From positions 1-5,014 of the forward strand of contig JBHIBA010000333.1 of assembly GCA_046758845.1 (NCBI GenBank): a DNA stretch of 5,014 bases. The letters are read 5' to 3'. A program made the translations under genes and the position numbers. Source of the stretch: JBHIBA01 sp046758845. GTDB taxonomy: Bacteria; UBA8248; JACPRG01; G963555815. Positions 5,013-5,014 of the stretch are shown here, piece after piece. Every line of letters starts with the position of its first letter. The stretch's first letter is position 1. A model generated the notes under the pieces. The model had not been told where the DNA came from and did no database searches. It worked only from the letters and a program-made list of their open reading frames with translations.

Positions 5013-5014
5013 AG
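4975..5014. repeat. Dispersed palindromic repeat-like sequence, truncated by the window end
   Basis: GCGAGGGT (4990-4997) and ACCCTCGC (5003-5010) form a perfect 8-bp stem with a 5-base loop. The surrounding text, TGTCACCCTGAGCGAGGG followed by CTCGCGAAG, resembles the short intergenic repeats of the type GTCAYCCTGAGCG...GCGAAGGRTCTCG that I recall from many environmental bacterial genomes. The dyad is visible; membership of a repeat family is from memory and unverified. Confidence 0.4.

Noticed and set aside
1..5014. tRNA or rRNA genes, CRISPR arrays, insertion sequences, toxin-antitoxin or defence genes
   Set aside because: No tRNA T-loop with matching acceptor stem, no rRNA signature, no regularly spaced repeats, and no transposase or defence motifs were found on either strand.

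Overview
The window looks like chromosomal DNA of an uncultured, GC-rich, Gram-negative-type bacterium. The genes use mostly G or C at third codon positions, have ordinary Shine-Dalgarno sites, and sit in compact two-gene units. A leuB-asd pair of this kind fits Deltaproteobacteria-like or related uncultured lineages, but four housekeeping-type genes cannot fix the taxonomy.

Layout: bases 2-82 may hold the C-terminal end of a plus-strand gene cut by the window edge. Bases 83-658 have no convincing gene. The first part (to about 255) is AT-rich and the rest GC-rich, with several short perfect palindromes that could be protein-binding sites. From 659 to 2393 lies a two-gene plus-strand operon for a family I CoA-transferase: alpha subunit 659-1612 and beta subunit 1605-2393, overlapping by 8 bases. 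It resembles glutaconate CoA-transferase (GctA/GctB) and carries the expected catalytic glutamate on the beta chain. The operon converges across a 56-base gap, which contains a hairpin, on a minus-strand operon: leuB (4595-3480, 3-isopropylmalate dehydrogenase) followed one base later by asd (3478-2450, aspartate-semialdehyde dehydrogenase).

The leuB-asd operon has a strong-looking promoter (TTGAAA, 17 bases, TATATT) at 4683-4655. A perfect palindrome lies between the two boxes, and the short leader is almost fully foldable. Farther upstream, 4841-4888 is an excellent minus-strand intrinsic terminator. It ends an unidentified minus-strand transcript whose upstream part contains sequences able to compete with the terminator stem. 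The last bases (about 4975-5014) resemble a dispersed palindromic repeat.

Function: leuB makes the leucine precursor 2-oxoisocaproate, and asd makes aspartate semialdehyde for lysine/diaminopimelate, threonine and methionine, so this is an amino-acid biosynthesis unit. The CoA-transferase belongs to acyl-CoA (probably dicarboxylic acid or ring-degradation) metabolism and has no evident functional link to its convergent neighbours. I found no defence system, CRISPR array, transposase or other clearly novel system. The most interesting material is the noncoding DNA upstream of leuB.
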